Shown in pieces: positions 1 through 6,081 of a stretch of DNA of 7,847 bases; positions within the stretch are counted from its first letter, which is position 1; each line of letters starts with the position of its first letter. Under the pieces are notes generated by a model. That model was not told where the DNA came from and searched no databases. It saw only the letters and a program-made list of their open reading frames with translations. The position numbers and the translations under genes are program-made. Location: assembly GCA_034178815.1 (NCBI GenBank), contig JAXFQS010000107.1, positions 1 through 7,847 of the forward strand, written 5' to 3'. This DNA comes from JAXFQS01 sp034178815. Its GTDB lineage: Bacteria > Verrucomicrobiota > Kiritimatiellia > RFP12 > DVOR01.

Positions 1-901
1 GGAACTCTTCCGCCACGGAAGCACCTTTGGGCACTTCGACGGTTCGGGCCATAGGTTTATAGCCAGGAAGTTCGACGCGAACGCGGTGCGAACCGGCAGG
101 GAGTTTGAGTTTGATTCCGTCCGTGTTACCCTGATATTCATCGTCGACATAGATCCTAGCGCCTGCTGGCAATGTGTAAACCGAAAGCGTTCCGGGGAGG
201 GGAATCAACTTGATCTGAAGTGATTCTTTTTGACCAGGAGTGAAGTTGAAGGTGCGGGTGACTTCCTCATAACCAGCCATACGAAGGGTGACGGATTGCT
301 TCTGCCCGGCAGAGAGACGGTCAAGTTCCAAGGGCGTAACCCCCTGTTCAGCATTATTGACAAAAACGGTTGCCCCTGAAGGATCGGATTCTATGGAAAG
401 CCCCCCTGAATCGGAGGTCAATTCAATCTCTTGCTTCACTGGAACGCGGTTGGGCAATTCGAATAAAACCGTTTTGCTCTTGTATCCGGGCAGGACAATG
501 TTCGCTTGATGTTGCCCTAAAGAGAGGGAAGGCAAAGTCAGCGGAGTTTTCCCGACCGAAATCCCATCAACGGATACTTCTGCCCCCGAGGGTTGTGAGC
601 GCACAATCCAGAATCCAGTCAACTTGCGCAGCGTGGTCGCAAGCGGGTAGCGAGGCAGGTTCGCGTCAATATTGACAATCTGTCGAACAGTTTCATAATT
701 GGAGAGGCGCAACTCCACAAGATATCGGCCAAAAGGTATATCGTTCGCGTAGGGTGTCACCCCGACTAGTTGACGATCGATATAGACTTGGGCGCCTGCC
801 GGGTCGGTCTCGATGCAAAGTTGGCCAAGAAGCGTTGGCGGCTCGTTCGCCAGCAGCGGCAGACTCGTGAGAAGGCAAAGAAGGAGAAGAGCGATTCGCA
901 T
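1..901 (-). CDS. Exported PEGA-repeat protein, C-terminus cut by window edge
   Basis: This reading frame starts at ATG 899-901 and stays open for 300 codons to the left edge, so the C-terminus is outside the window. Residues 1-18 form a signal peptide (MR, then a Leu-rich stretch ending LLA before NE). The rest is four tandem PEGA-type beta-sandwich repeats at about residues 27-94, 97-164, 167-235 and 237-300. They are marked by P(A/S)GA at 34, 104, 174 and 245, a spacing of 70, 70 and 71. Each PxGA is followed by V(Y/S/F)(I/V)(D/N), usually a G(V/K)TP turn, and later a GY or NY. PEGA domains are known from surface and cell-envelope proteins and often sit beside signalling or secretion genes; no enzyme activity is known for them. 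The gene begins 2 nt after the FHA gene stops, so the two are very likely translationally coupled. An envelope-localised structural or binding role is inferred. Family call is firm, function is not. Confidence 0.88.
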   Translation of the reverse strand, partial: MRIALLLLCLLTSLPLLANEPPTLLGQLCIETDPAGAQVYIDRQLVGVTPYANDIPFGRYLVELRLSNYETVRQIVNIDANLPRYPLATTLRKLTGFWIVRSQPSGAEVSVDGISVGKTPLTLPSLSLGQHQANIVLPGYKSKTVLFELPNRVPVKQEIELTSDSGGLSIESDPSGATVFVNNAEQGVTPLELDRLSAGQKQSVTLRMAGYEEVTRTFNFTPGQKESLQIKLIPLPGTLSVYTLPAGARIYVDDEYQGNTDGIKLKLPAGSHRVRVELPGYKPMARTVEVPKGASVAEEF

Positions 902-903
902 AA

Positions 904-2253
904 TCAGCGTTTGGTGTTCGTTTGTTGACGGATTCGGGCTTCCACCTCGACCAGTTTGCTGGCCGCCGCCTGGTTGCGCGAATCGGCACGATCGGGGACC
1001 AATTCAAGAATGGCGCGAAGTTCAACCTTGGCAGTCTCCCAATCCTTGATGTTGATTGCGCGCACGGCATTGATGTTGTGGTCATTGCACAACTGCTGGA
1101 GTTCTGCCTCGGCCGCGGATTTCTTTTGGGTTGCGTCACTGTAAAACTCGGGACGGGGATCAAGTGCGTCCATATAGTAGATGGCCTCGCTGTATGCTCG
1201 GATGGCATTGGAAAGATTGGCCAGAGCCAATCCCCTCTCTCCATCGTACTTGATTGCGATGTTATAATTTTCCTTTGCCTTGGCAAGGAGTTCGTCGGCG
1301 GAAAGATTGAGTGCCCAGGTGCCGAATAGCGTGTTGCAGTGGGTCTCGATTTGCTCCTTGATGCGAAGCCAAGCCTCCGAAAAAGTCCGGTTCTGCAAAC
1401 GGCAACTCTCTATTGCATAGTTCTCCACCAGCGTCAGAGACACCTCGCTCCAATGCGTCGAATTGTCTGGTTGCCCGATATCTTGAACTTCAGGACGCTG
1501 AGTCGCGAGAATGGCGCGAATTGCGCTCAGCAAACGGTTGCGTTCGTCTACTGTGATCTTTTTGGACTGGTCAATGGTTCGCGACTTTTCGGCAATATCA
1601 TTCATCTTGAGGGTAAGCACTCCATCCGGCGTTAGATGGACGGCGTAGCGGAACGCATGGTCAGCGTCGATATCAACCCGTTCGTAAATCAATTCGCAAC
1701 CGGGATTCCCCTTTGGCTTTGAGGGCTTCTCTTCCTCGACAGGCTGCGGCGACAACAAGCCGGAAGCCCAGAACACAAGGATAATAATAGAGCAGAGACC
1801 GGCCAAGAGCACAACAGGCCAAAGGATTGCCCGCATACGGTTTTTTCCCGTGTCTGCGCTAGCAGTTGGCGTTTCGAACCCCAAATCGATATTCTCGGGA
1901 GATGCGAGTGGCTCAGGGGTGGTGGATGCGGAAGGTGGAATTGCTTGAGCCCCACCAGTCTCGCTCGCCTCTATCAGGAAGGCGCTACAGCCAATTGTGA
2001 CCTCCGCTCCAGGAAGAAGTCGAGCCGATTCGATGGCTTTCTCGCCGATGAAGGTTTGATTGGCGCTGGCCAAGTCGGCGACCCAAAACTCGCCGTTTTC
2101 CCTCTGCTCAATCTGGCAATGGTTGCGGGAGAGCTCAAGGTCTTTGACAACTATGTCATTCGTCGATGCTCGCCCAATGCGCACGATTGGCTTGTCAAGC
2201 GGGTAAACTTGGCCCTGGTTTGGTCCGGCCGTAAATCGCAGCTGGTAGCTCAT
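904..2253 (-). CDS. FHA-domain membrane protein with TPR-like C-terminus
   Basis: 449 residues. The N-terminal part (about 5-96) is a forkhead-associated domain, a phosphothreonine-peptide binding fold, with G27-R28, S42-R43 and H45 of the SRxH motif, and N65 in the position of the usual NG turn (here SANQTFIG). A Pro/Ser/Thr-rich linker (about 98-135) leads to one membrane helix at about 142-167 after basic residues. The FHA domain should therefore be cytoplasmic and the C-terminal 280 residues periplasmic. Residues about 186-310 are not recognised. Residues about 310-445 are Ala-rich amphipathic helices resembling TPR repeats. It starts 3 nt after the TadC gene and ends 2 nt before the PEGA gene. 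No clear Shine-Dalgarno is visible, so translation probably depends on the upstream gene. FHA proteins occur with Tad and other secretion machines, where they can link Ser/Thr phosphorylation to assembly; that role here is inference. Confidence 0.85.
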   Translation of the reverse strand: MSYQLRFTAGPNQGQVYPLDKPIVRIGRASTNDIVVKDLELSRNHCQIEQRENGEFWVADLASANQTFIGEKAIESARLLPGAEVTIGCSAFLIEASETGGAQAIPPSASTTPEPLASPENIDLGFETPTASADTGKNRMRAILWPVVLLAGLCSIIILVFWASGLLSPQPVEEEKPSKPKGNPGCELIYERVDIDADHAFRYAVHLTPDGVLTLKMNDIAEKSRTIDQSKKITVDERNRLLSAIRAILATQRPEVQDIGQPDNSTHWSEVSLTLVENYAIESCRLQNRTFSEAWLRIKEQIETHCNTLFGTWALNLSADELLAKAKENYNIAIKYDGERGLALANLSNAIRAYSEAIYYMDALDPRPEFYSDATQKKSAAEAELQQLCNDHNINAVRAINIKDWETAKVELRAILELVPDRADSRNQAAASKLVEVEARIRQQTNTKR

Positions 2254-2256
2254 AAA

Positions 2257-3171
2257 TCAGTTGGCGTTAGCAGAGGCTTTCAAGAGGATTGGTCCCAGCA
2301 GGATGATGATTGTGGCTGGAAAGATGCACAGCATCAAAGGCCCCAGCATTTTAACCGGGGCTTTGTTTGCGAGGGCTTCCGCCCGTTCAAAGCGACGCTG
2401 GCGCATTTGGTCAGATTGGATGCGCAAGATGGCGCCGATGCTGACCCCCAACTCATCAGCCTGAACAAGGGCATGAACGACAGTTTTGAGTTCCGGGAGT
2501 TGAACGCGATTGGCCATAGCCTTGAGGGCTGTTCGTCTTGGCGTGCCGATTTGAATCTCGCGTGTCATTCGGATTAACTCCTCATTAAGCGCATCGGGCT
2601 TTCGGCGTTCGCAGTTTCTCTGCAAGGCACTCATGAAGTCGAGTCCCGATTCGACTGAAAGCGTCAGCAGGTCGAGCACATAGGGAAGTGCGCGCAAGAT
2701 TTCCCGGTGGCGAGCATTTCGAGTTCTCCGCAACCAAAAGATGGGGAAGAAGTAGGCGTAGGATGTCCCGAAAAGAACAATCAGCCACGCTTGGGATTGC
2801 GCTTCCGAATCGAACGAGATCATCAGGCGCGCAAGGATTCCGCTGACGGCGATTCCGCAAATGGGAATGAGGAACTGAAGCGCGGCGAACTCGCTCCCGG
2901 ATATGAGTCCATCGAAACCAGCGGACACCAACATTGTCTCCGCCTGTGTCCGTTTTTTGTCAAAGGATGGGCGTTGGATCAAGGAGTCAAAATTGTGCGC
3001 GAAGGGAAGCAACAAGCGAAACAGCAGGGGAATCCGTCGCTCCTGCTGGCGGCCATCGGCAAGCGTGACATAGGTGACATGCTGGGTGAGCGTCAAGCAA
3101 CACCAAATAAAACCGGTGGTGGTCAGCCCCCAGGCAATGAGGCAAAGCCATCTGATGGTTTCGGAGAGCAT
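2257..3171 (-). CDS. tadC: TadC-like type II/Tad secretion inner-membrane platform protein
   Basis: 304 residues, the usual TadC length. One membrane helix lies near the N-terminus (about 7-27), a pair at about 97-119 and 128-147, and one near the C-terminus (about 271-296). The cytoplasmic T2SSF/GspF domain spans about 160-290, with the typical ALPYVLDLLTLSVESGLDF stretch (161-179) and QADELGVSIGAIL (237-249). These features fit TadC better than GspF, which has two T2SSF domains. TadC proteins form, with TadB, the membrane platform on which the TadA ATPase drives pilus assembly. ATG 3169-3171 is the only ATG before an in-frame stop and gives a full first helix, though no good Shine-Dalgarno precedes it. 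It lies 58 nt after the AsmA-like gene and 3 nt before the FHA gene. No tadB is adjacent, which is unusual. Family call is firm; whether it serves a pilus, a secretion system or something smaller is open. Confidence 0.85.
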   Translation of the reverse strand: MLSETIRWLCLIAWGLTTTGFIWCCLTLTQHVTYVTLADGRQQERRIPLLFRLLLPFAHNFDSLIQRPSFDKKRTQAETMLVSAGFDGLISGSEFAALQFLIPICGIAVSGILARLMISFDSEAQSQAWLIVLFGTSYAYFFPIFWLRRTRNARHREILRALPYVLDLLTLSVESGLDFMSALQRNCERRKPDALNEELIRMTREIQIGTPRRTALKAMANRVQLPELKTVVHALVQADELGVSIGAILRIQSDQMRQRRFERAEALANKAPVKMLGPLMLCIFPATIIILLGPILLKASANAN

Positions 3172-3229
3172 TGTGCTAATTTGGCGGGGGCGTGATTGGT
3201 TCGCGCCGCCCTCTTTCTAAGCAAGCACT

Positions 3230-3985
3230 TTAAAGCAATTTCTGGAGGGTTTTTCCCATCTCTTTAAGCCCTGAACCGATCCCTGTAGCGGCATCGGCCA
3301 CGGCCTCGACGATGCCTTTGCCGGTGGAGATCATAATTTCGCTAATGGCTTCGACTGCGGAAACGCCTTGGGATTTTGCCCCTATTCCGTCGAGGCGGAT
3401 GGTTGGGAGTGGCAGGGGGATGGCCCGATTGGCAAGAAGGCCGGCCCGGTAGGATATTTTTCCACCAGCCATTTCAAAATGTTCGATAATTACCTTGCGG
3501 GGCTGGGCTGGCTCTTCGGGCGCATCCTGGGGGGCCTCTGATGCGCCCGATGCTGCCTCGGGGGCGGTGGCATTGGGGGATTTAAGTGCTTCCATAAGGG
3601 CATCGAAGTTGGATGGTTGCGAGGTTTTTGTTTCGTAAGCAATCCGGGGCCCTCGAATCGTGATTTCGTTGATGATGATAGGCTGAGTTTTATCCAAAAC
3701 AGAGGGGATTGACACTTGAAAAATCAATTCGTCGAAGGCGGCCAGTTTATCGCTTGAGTAGCCGTCTGGGTTATCGATGCTGAAGCCGCGCATAACAATC
3801 CGCCCGTTCCAAGGGGTGATGCGGCAAGACTCAATCGCAACTGGGGTCTTGAGCATTTGGCCGCCCAGTTTGACGGCTGCGACTCGCACGATGGAGCCTA
3901 GCGCGAAGGTGCCGACGAGCAATAGGAGTACAACAGTCCCTAGGAGAATGGCCAGTGTGCGCATCAAAAGTCTTTTTCTATTCAT
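3230..3985 (-). CDS. AsmA-like membrane-anchored periplasmic protein
   Basis: 251 residues from ATG 3983-3985. A basic start (MNRKR) and a membrane helix at about 8-30 anchor it in the inner membrane. Next comes an AsmA-type N-terminal segment: a hydrophobic stretch (31-45), TPVAIESCRITPWNGRI (47-63), RGFSIDNPDGY (66-76), and a beta-rich part reaching IRGPRIAYE (110-118). An Ala/Glu/Pro-rich linker (about 137-162) leads to a second beta segment and a Gly/Ala helical tail. AsmA-like proteins are elongated envelope proteins linked to lipid transport or outer-membrane assembly. This short form is common in PVC bacteria and has no assigned role. An upstream in-frame ATG at 4061-4063 was rejected because it lies before the best promoter (4020-4048). 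A GGGA sequence about 10 nt upstream supports 3985. It is probably the first gene of the minus-strand operon, though its link to the Tad-like genes may be only positional. Confidence 0.8.
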   Translation of the reverse strand: MNRKRLLMRTLAILLGTVVLLLLVGTFALGSIVRVAAVKLGGQMLKTPVAIESCRITPWNGRIVMRGFSIDNPDGYSSDKLAAFDELIFQVSIPSVLDKTQPIIINEITIRGPRIAYETKTSQPSNFDALMEALKSPNATAPEAASGASEAPQDAPEEPAQPRKVIIEHFEMAGGKISYRAGLLANRAIPLPLPTIRLDGIGAKSQGVSAVEAISEIMISTGKGIVEAVADAATGIGSGLKEMGKTLQKLL

Positions 3986-4019
3986 CGGTCGGTTCCCTGC
4001 TCTTAGTTGAACTTCATGT

Positions 4020-4048
4020 ATGGTAGCAGTTTTCCCTCGACTGGGCAA
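4020..4048 (-). promoter_or_regulatory. Sigma-70-type promoter for the AsmA-like/TadC operon
   Basis: On the minus strand, TTGCCC (4043-4048) is followed after exactly 17 nt by TACCAT (4020-4025), and TGC directly precedes the -10, making it an extended -10. Transcription would begin near 4013, about 27 nt before ATG 3985. This is the best match on this strand in the divergent intergenic region. It is a prediction from consensus only. Confidence 0.5.
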
Positions 4049-4152
4049 GTCAAAATCGTGCAATGAAAGCGAGAGGGGTAGGGGTCATAAAAAGGTTGTA
4101 ACCAAAAGGTGCTCGAGGAAAGTGATTTGGCATCGCGTCCATCGCTTGGATC

Positions 4153-4161
4153 TGCTACACT
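4153..4161 (+). promoter_or_regulatory. Possible extended -10 promoter for the CPBP protease gene
   Basis: TGCTACACT matches the extended -10 form TGnTATAAT with two mismatches. Transcription would start near 4168, giving a leader of about 63 nt. A TTGGCA lies at 4127-4132, but the 23-nt spacing is too long for a normal -35, so this would be an extended -10 promoter without a -35. Weak evidence. Confidence 0.3.
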
Positions 4162-4217
4162 AATGTTTGGCGCGCCGTGCAGGTCATCCTGCCGCACGGC
4201 AGAATAGTTGATATGCG

Positions 4218-4224
4218 AAGGAAA
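4218..4224 (+). promoter_or_regulatory. Shine-Dalgarno that sets the CPBP gene start
   Basis: AAGGAAA lies 6 nt before ATG 4231 (8 nt from the end of AAGGA), good spacing for initiation there. It is only 2 nt after the in-frame ATG at 4213 and well downstream of the in-frame GTG at 4177, so it cannot serve either. This favours the 234-residue product. Confidence 0.6.
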
Positions 4225-4230
4225 TGGAAT

Positions 4231-4935
4231 ATGGGTCTTGATTCGATTGGCATGCGTGCGGGGCATTGGATGCCGTACGCCATCTGGATTGGCGGCATGA
4301 TGCTGGCAAACATCTTGGCAACAGGTGCGGCCTGGATTTATGCAATCAAGTCGGGACTGGTCGTGGCGACTTTGGCTTGGCTCAAACCGTGGCGGCTCTA
4401 TCCCCGTTTGACGGGAACCGACTGGATTTGGGGTCTCGGGATTGGCGTGGCGGTGACCCTCGCCTGGATTCTGCCCGAGACGCCTTGGGTGCCCGATAGC
4501 TTCCGCGAGGTCTACAACCGGTGGTGCATCCTCCCTATTGGCGCCTTCCCCGACTACTTTCCGCAGGCACCGACAAGCGACTACGAGCCTGCGATTTGCG
4601 GCTGGTGGTTGACGGTTGCCAAACTTTTCGGCTCTGCCTTTGCTATTCCCGTTGCCGAAGAACTCTTCTTTCGCGGTTGGCTCTATCGTTGGATTCAAGG
4701 GGGAAACACTTGGGAAAATAGCAGTGCGGCCTATGTTTCAAGGGCATTTTGGCTCGTCGTCCTCTGCTTCGCACTTGAGCACGACCGCGTTCTGGCAGGA
4801 GCCCTGGCTGGACTGGCCTACGGCTATCTCGCCAATGTGCGCGGCTCCTTGCGCTCCGCCATCTTGGCCCATTGCACCACCAATCTGCTCCTCGGCCTCT
4901 ATGTCATCCTAGCAACCGATTACCGTTTTTGGTAG
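4231..4935 (+). CDS. CPBP-family intramembrane protease (CAAX prenyl protease-related, exosortase-associated type)
   Basis: 234 residues, highly hydrophobic, with several membrane helices including about 16-37, 65-84, 124-142, 187-203 and 207-227. All CPBP (Abi, glutamic-type) active-site motifs are present: EELFFR (E143, E144, R148), FALEH (F180, H184) and HCTTN (H214, N218). The layout fits the subfamily named CAAX prenyl protease-related protein, seen with exosortase/PEP-CTERM protein sorting. Points of fit are an early YAIKSGLVVATLAWLKPW segment (37-54), a long loop before the EE motif, and an ending of the form YV.AT....W. In that setting it may process sorted envelope proteins, but the substrate is unknown. 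No exosortase or PEP-CTERM substrate is in the window, so the subfamily assignment rests on recall of motifs and not on context. It is divergent from the AsmA-like gene and lies upstream of rpsB on the same strand. Start chosen by its Shine-Dalgarno. Confidence 0.82.
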   Translation: MGLDSIGMRAGHWMPYAIWIGGMMLANILATGAAWIYAIKSGLVVATLAWLKPWRLYPRLTGTDWIWGLGIGVAVTLAWILPETPWVPDSFREVYNRWCILPIGAFPDYFPQAPTSDYEPAICGWWLTVAKLFGSAFAIPVAEELFFRGWLYRWIQGGNTWENSSAAYVSRAFWLVVLCFALEHDRVLAGALAGLAYGYLANVRGSLRSAILAHCTTNLLLGLYVILATDYRFW

Positions 4936-4952
4936 CCCCCCGCGCAACTTTA

Positions 4953-4968
4953 GGCTTGCCACCAAGCC
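4953..4968 (+). repeat. Perfect inverted repeat overlapping the rpsB -35
   Basis: GGCTTG and CAAGCC (6 bp, no mismatch) flank a CCAC loop. The left arm and loop contain the -35 hexamer TTGCCA (4956-4961). It could be an operator, a weak end for protease-gene transcripts (no U-run follows), or chance. Confidence 0.4.
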
Positions 4969-4984
4969 CCCAATTTGTTATTAT
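4956..4984 (+). promoter_or_regulatory. rpsBp: Strong sigma-70-type promoter of the rpsB-tsf-tRNA operon
   Basis: TTGCCA (4956-4961) is followed after exactly 17 nt by TATTAT (4979-4984). These are four of six and five of six matches to the TTGACA/TATAAT consensus at ideal spacing. Transcription should start near 4991, about 107 nt before the rpsB ATG. This is the best promoter in the window, as expected for a ribosomal-protein operon. Confidence 0.7.
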
Positions 4985-4990
4985 CCGCAA

Positions 4991-5097
4991 ACGCGTAAGA
5001 TACGCACCAATGAAGCGAACGGCGCAGCGAACCGAGTGGATCGCCGCCAAAGCAGATTAGTCAGCTCATCCGCAGATGGGCACTCAAGAGGTAAAAG
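4991..5097 (+). promoter_or_regulatory. Structured 5' leader of rpsB
   Basis: The predicted leader has three visible elements. First, a GCGTA-AGA-TACGC hairpin (4993-5005) sits almost at the 5' end. Second, CGGCG (5020-5024) can pair with CGCCG (5042-5046). Third, a 7-bp hairpin with one G-U pair (5064-5070 with 5075-5081, CGCA loop) ends 5 nt before the Shine-Dalgarno AGAGG (5087-5091). In E. coli, free S2 represses its own operon through the rpsB leader. A similar role here is inferred; I cannot match it to the known rpsB RNA motif by eye. Confidence 0.45.
5010..5060 (+). CDS. Possible 16-codon upstream ORF in the rpsB leader
   Basis: ATG 5010 opens a 16-codon frame ending at TAG 5058-5060, giving MKRTAQRTEWIAAKAD. 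No Shine-Dalgarno precedes it (only about 19 nt of leader, mostly the 5' hairpin), so translation is doubtful. The stop lies 3 nt before the hairpin that borders the rpsB ribosome binding site. A ribosome finishing here would cover or melt that hairpin, which is why it is listed. Confidence 0.25.
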   Translation: MKRTAQRTEWIAAKAD

Positions 5098-6000
5098 ATG
5101 GACGCAACAACGCCCAACAAAACCGGTATCACACTCAAAGACCTTCTCGACGCTGGTCTCCACTTCGGGCACCAGACCAAGCGTTGGAACCCCAAGATGC
5201 GCCCCTACATCTTCGACAAGCGCAACGGGATTCACATCATCGACCTGACCCAGACCATCGGGCTGATTGACGAAGCCGCAGACTTCCTCCAGAAAACCGT
5301 CCGCGAAGGCAAGAAAGTCCTCTTCGTCGCGACCAAGAAACAGGCCCAAGAAGTTGTCCGCACCGCCGCCGAATCCTGCGGTCAATTCCATATGACCAAC
5401 CGCTGGCTGGGCGGTACGCTTACCAATATGCAGACCATCCGCCGCAGTATTCGCCGGATGCGCCAAATCGAGACCATCGGCCGCAACAACAATGGCGTCC
5501 TCTCCCCCTTCAAAAAAGAGGCAGCCACCCTCCGCCGCGAACTCGATAAACTCCAAACCAACCTCGGCGGCATTGCAGACCTCAATGGCCTTCCCGGAGC
5601 ACTCGTCGTCGTCGATGTCGTCCGCGAAGCCAACGCCGTCAAGGAAGCCGCAACCCTCGGGATTCCCGTTGTCGCAATCGTTGACACCAACGCCAACCCC
5701 GATCCAATCGACTATGTCATTCCGGGCAATGATGACGCCGTTCGCGGCGTGAAAATCATTGTCGATGGACTCGCAGCCGCCATCAAAACCGCTGCCGACG
5801 AATACGCCAAAGTCCAAGAAGAAGAGCGTGCCAAGAAGGCCGCGGAAGCCCCTGCTGAGGGGCGCAAGGCGCCTCGCGCTCCGCGCCGTCCCGGCGAACG
5901 AGCCCCCCGCCGTCCAGCCGCCCCCCGCAAGCCCGAGGCAGTTACCGAAGCCCCTGTCGATGCGGCTCCCACGGCCCCTGAAGCCACCAAGGTGGAGTAG
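5098..6000 (+). CDS. rpsB: 30S ribosomal protein S2 with basic C-terminal extension
   Basis: 300 residues. S2 is essential for the small ribosomal subunit and helps recruit S1. The family core spans about 10-236, with LLDAGLHFGHQTKRWNPKM (16-34), FVATKKQAQ (76-84), NRWLGGTLTN (101-110), and a coiled segment between 110 and 155. It also has the closing DTNANPDPIDYVIPGNDDAVR (196-216) and an I-x-L-x-x-A-like helix. Bacterial S2 usually ends soon after this, near 240-260 residues. Here residues about 242-300 add a tail that is first Glu/Lys-rich, then Arg/Pro/Ala-rich with RRPGERAPRRP (263-273), then acidic. The tail is probably disordered. ATG 5098 is preceded by AGAGG at 6-nt spacing. Codons ending in C are strongly preferred, more than in the minus-strand genes, as expected for a highly expressed gene. 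It is followed by tsf after 81 nt, the classic pairing. Confidence 0.97.
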   Translation: MDATTPNKTGITLKDLLDAGLHFGHQTKRWNPKMRPYIFDKRNGIHIIDLTQTIGLIDEAADFLQKTVREGKKVLFVATKKQAQEVVRTAAESCGQFHMTNRWLGGTLTNMQTIRRSIRRMRQIETIGRNNNGVLSPFKKEAATLRRELDKLQTNLGGIADLNGLPGALVVVDVVREANAVKEAATLGIPVVAIVDTNANPDPIDYVIPGNDDAVRGVKIIVDGLAAAIKTAADEYAKVQEEERAKKAAEAPAEGRKAPRAPRRPGERAPRRPAAPRKPEAVTEAPVDAAPTAPEATKVE

Positions 6001-6018
6001 TCGATACCGTTATCTCTT

Positions 6019-6051
6019 GCGGCGCCGGATACCACTTCTTTCTGGCGCCGC
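6019..6051 (+). terminator. GC-rich stem-loop between rpsB and tsf (possible attenuator)
   Basis: GCGGCGCC (6019-6026) and GGCGCCGC (6044-6051) form a perfect 8-bp stem around a 17-nt loop. No U-run follows, so it is unlikely to be a full intrinsic terminator. It may protect the 3' end of rpsB mRNA or lower transcription into tsf, as the hairpin in the E. coli rpsB-tsf spacer does. The stem is seen; the role is inferred. Confidence 0.5.
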
Positions 6052-6081
6052 CTATCTACAACCTTTACAGAAAGATTTCCT

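Noticed and set aside
693..1286. 197-codon minus-strand frame overlapping the FHA and PEGA genes
   Set aside because: Out-of-frame shadow crossing two well-supported genes.
3986..4063. N-terminal extension of the AsmA-like protein from the ATG at 4063
   Set aside because: The extension lies across and upstream of the best promoter (4020-4048) and would put 26 polar residues ahead of the basic start and membrane helix.
4177..4230. Earlier starts for the CPBP gene (GTG 4177, ATG 4213)
   Set aside because: Neither has a Shine-Dalgarno; AAGGAAA is positioned for ATG 4231.
4003..4698. 231-codon minus-strand frame covering the divergent promoters and half of the protease gene
   Set aside because: Low-complexity product rich in Pro, Arg, His and Asn; it conflicts with the well-supported CPBP gene.
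4981..5817. 278-codon minus-strand frame over rpsB
   Set aside because: Exact antisense shadow of a certain rpsB gene; its Asp/Gly/Val-rich product is typical of an antisense to C-ending codons.
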